Shown: one piece after another, positions 62,111-64,000 of the stretch
Layout: every line of letters begins with the position of its first letter
Numbering within the stretch: position 1 is the first letter of the stretch
Origin: Psychroflexus maritimus
GTDB lineage: Bacteria > Bacteroidota > Bacteroidia > Flavobacteriales > Flavobacteriaceae
Direction of reading: 5' to 3'
Length of the DNA stretch: 64,000 nt
Assembly (NCBI RefSeq): GCF_011089875.1
Contig: NZ_JAANAS010000083.1
Span: 1-64,000, forward strand
Position numbers and translations under genes: made by a program
Notes under the pieces: generated by a model
What the model saw: only the letters and a program-made list of their open reading frames with translations
The model's database searches: none
What the model was told of the DNA's origin: nothing

Positions 62111-63379
62111 ATGTTAAAAAGAATCCTCTCCATTATTCTCTTTATGGTGTTGCTAACTTCCTGCCAAGAAGGTGCAAGTAAAAAAAACACTAACAAAAGC
62201 ATAGCGAAAGATAGTTTAGTTACAAAAGCAACTGAAAAGCCTAAAGACTTAAAGTTTGGATTGAACTTAGAAGATTATGAAGTTCATTTTGACACGGTAA
62301 GAAGAGGCGATTTTTTTGGCGGTATCCTTGACCAACACAAGGTAAATCCGCAGATGGTATATACTATTACACAGCAAATTCCAGATACGGTTTTTAATTC
62401 AAGGAAAATTAATGTGGGCAAACCTTATTTAATATTAAAGGATAAAGACTCTTTAAGAACCTTGGGAATGATTTACGAGAACTCTAAAGTTGAAGCCACT
62501 AAACTTTTTTTTGATGATTCTATTTATGTTGAAAAACACATTAAACCAATTGTTGAAAAGAAAAAAATAGCATCGGGGGTAATTACCAGTTCACTTTCTC
62601 AAGCCATTGATGACGCAGGTATCAATTACCGTGTTACAAGTAAGTTTGCCGATATTTATCAATGGAGCGTTGATTTCTTTAAGTTACAAAAGGGAGATCA
62701 GTTTAAGATTATTTATAATGAACGTTTTATTGATGATACAGTTTCTATAGGCGTAGGTGAAATTGATGCGGCCATTTTAAAGCATAAAGACAGAGAATTT
62801 TATGCCTTTAATTTTTTGGTGGATAGCACAACAGGACGTTACGATTACTTTGACGAAAAAGCCAAAACTCTGCGCAGCTTTTTCTTGAAAGCACCTATAC
62901 AATACAGTAGAATTTCTTCGCGTTACACCCGGAAGCGATTTCATCCTGTTCAAAAACGTTGGAAGGCACATTTAGGAACCGACTACGCCGCTCCAACAGG
63001 AACGCCCATTTGGGCAACTGCCGATGGTGTAGTTACTAAATCAGGATATACTAGGGGAAATGGTAATTATGTAAAGCTAAAACACACCAACAAATACAGT
63101 ACACAATACTTGCACATGTCTAAACGGGCAGTAAAAGTAGGAGAGTACGTTAAACAAGGAGAATTAATTGGTTATGTTGGAGCAACAGGTTTAGCAACTG
63201 GCCCTCATGTTTGTTATCGATTTTGGGTAAATGGGAAGCAAGTTGATCCCTACAAACAAGATTTACCCGATGCAGAACCCATGGAAGAAGAAATGAAACC
63301 TAGCTATTTTGAATTTATACAACCTATTAAAGAAGAACTAGACAGCCTAGAATATATTGAAGTGGATGTGGAGGCTTAA
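62111..63379 (+). CDS. M23 family metallopeptidase-like lipoprotein with altered HxH motif
   Basis: The 422-residue product has a lipoprotein signal (lipobox LLTSC), an SH3/OapA-like middle part and a C-terminal LytM domain. The first zinc motif, HLGTDYAAPTG, is intact. The second should read HxH, but here it is GPHVCYRFW, so the final His ligand is Cys. The enzyme may bind zinc in a different way or may have lost hydrolysis and serve as an activator. It precedes the tail-specific protease gene. Confidence 0.88.
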   Translation: MLKRILSIILFMVLLTSCQEGASKKNTNKSIAKDSLVTKATEKPKDLKFGLNLEDYEVHFDTVRRGDFFGGILDQHKVNPQMVYTITQQIPDTVFNSRKINVGKPYLILKDKDSLRTLGMIYENSKVEATKLFFDDSIYVEKHIKPIVEKKKIASGVITSSLSQAIDDAGINYRVTSKFADIYQWSVDFFKLQKGDQFKIIYNERFIDDTVSIGVGEIDAAILKHKDREFYAFNFLVDSTTGRYDYFDEKAKTLRSFFLKAPIQYSRISSRYTRKRFHPVQKRWKAHLGTDYAAPTGTPIWATADGVVTKSGYTRGNGNYVKLKHTNKYSTQYLHMSKRAVKVGEYVKQGELIGYVGATGLATGPHVCYRFWVNGKQVDPYKQDLPDAEPMEEEMKPSYFEFIQPIKEELDSLEYIEVDVEA

Positions 63380-63489
63380 CTAAAAATAGATACTTTAACA
63401 AGCTATTAGTTTTAAAAATTTGTTTACTAACTTATTTATTTAGTAGTTTTGATACTTGCCTTAAAAAATCTAATAATCAAGAATTTAGT

Positions 63490-64000
63490 ATGAGGAATAA
63501 TATTATGATTTTGATGATAACTGTGCTACTAGCAGTTACATCCTGTAGTTTTACCACCAAGAAGTTTGATGCCGATTCCGATAAAGATCGGGTATTAATT
63601 GAATTAATGATGTACGTTTTAGAGCGTGGTCATTTTGATTTAAGAGAAGTTGATGATGAATTTTCTGAACAGGTTTTTGAAGACTTCATTCAAGCTCTAG
63701 ACCCCTTAAAACGTCACTTCTTGCAAGAAGATATTGATGATTTTGAAGAATATCGTTTTCTAATTGATGACCAAATTAAAAATCAAGAATTCGATTTTTT
63801 TGATTTGGCTTATAATCGACTTCAAATGCGAATTAAAGATGCTAAAGCGATATACCCGAAGCTATTAGATACCTCTTTTAACTTTGAAGAAGATGAAGAA
63901 ATTGATACCGATTATGAAAAATTACCCTATGCTGAAACCAAAGCCGAACTTCAAGATCGTTGGAAAAAGCAATTAAAGTTCTCTGCTTTAGGAACTTATT
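63490..64000 (+). CDS. prc: tail-specific protease (S41, Prc-type), 5' part
   Basis: The first 170 codons, cut by the window end. The product begins with a lipoprotein signal (MRNNIMILMITVLLAVTSCS), then the helical N-terminal domain with VLIELMMYVLERGHFDLREV and FIQALDPLKRHFLQEDIDDF, as in Prc/Tsp. The PDZ and catalytic Ser-Lys domains lie beyond the window. It degrades mislocalised or tagged proteins in the envelope and can regulate cell-wall hydrolases such as M23 enzymes. Confidence 0.85.
   Translation, partial: MRNNIMILMITVLLAVTSCSFTTKKFDADSDKDRVLIELMMYVLERGHFDLREVDDEFSEQVFEDFIQALDPLKRHFLQEDIDDFEEYRFLIDDQIKNQEFDFFDLAYNRLQMRIKDAKAIYPKLLDTSFNFEEDEEIDTDYEKLPYAETKAELQDRWKKQLKFSALGTY

Overview
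The window is a low-GC chromosomal segment from a member of the Bacteroidota, most likely a marine-type flavobacterium (family Flavobacteriaceae). The support is the TAnnTTTG promoter boxes, an IPExxxVDY-family protein, a viroplasmin-RNase H fusion, SCSDDDD-type lipoproteins, a large CarboxypepD_reg-like TonB-dependent receptor, a DUF2723 membrane protein and a LptC/CNNM/CoaX gene chain. The genus cannot be fixed from the sequence alone. Most genes are housekeeping genes, with several accessory scars between them.

Left end (1-2.7 kb): an IS256-family insertion sequence has cut into a PIN-domain toxin gene. It is followed by a decayed RelE-type toxin-antitoxin pair and then tRNA-Gln. From 2.9 to 12.7 kb come a DUF2723 GT-C-like membrane protein with a polysaccharide deacetylase, a cysteine-less thioredoxin-like protein, a 263-bp MITE-like element with a 5-bp target duplication, a DksA/TraR-like regulator and ileS. 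The isoleucyl-tRNA synthetase carries an in-frame DUF559 nuclease-like domain of about 147 residues, flanked by G/C-rich hairpin repeats, inside its catalytic domain. rnpA follows. From 12.8 to 18.4 kb a minus-strand operon runs coaX, an outer-membrane protein, a TPR protein, lptC, a small membrane protein and a CNNM/CorC protein, which fits an envelope-biogenesis theme.

From 18.4 to 32.9 kb: tRNA-Phe, a small lipoprotein, a Uma2 nuclease-fold protein, an M20 dipeptidase, and tRNA-Leu whose 3' end plus terminator is repeated three times in tandem and merges into a repeat-rich patch. Next come rfbB, a DUF6909-like protein, a GH3-family protein, an M23 peptidase, bioB, a JmjC/cupin-like protein and the pnuC-nadR-DUF4301 NAD-salvage operon. 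From 33 to 50.2 kb: pepT, a beta-helix lipoprotein followed by a TonB-dependent receptor, purN-rnhA, acpP-fabF-rnc, IPExxxVDY-pyk, a SurA/PpiD-type foldase, two tiny overlapping lipoproteins, gltX and pdeM.

From 50.2 to 64 kb: an AAA/DUF4143 ATPase gene preceded by four 14-bp palindromes spaced exactly 32 bp apart, then a copper/silver-type efflux locus (HYC_CC_PP protein, CusA, CusC, CusB) that looks richer in G+C than its surroundings, then hemH, a MATE transporter, an M23 lipoprotein and the start of a tail-specific protease that runs off the window. The three tRNA genes share one promoter design: TTTG, 18-19 nt, TATATTTG, with the -7 box running into a TTTGC-n4-GCAAA palindrome.

The best leads for something undescribed are the DUF559 insertion in ileS, the 32-bp-phased operator array, the tRNA-Leu tail triplication and the shared tRNA promoter palindrome.
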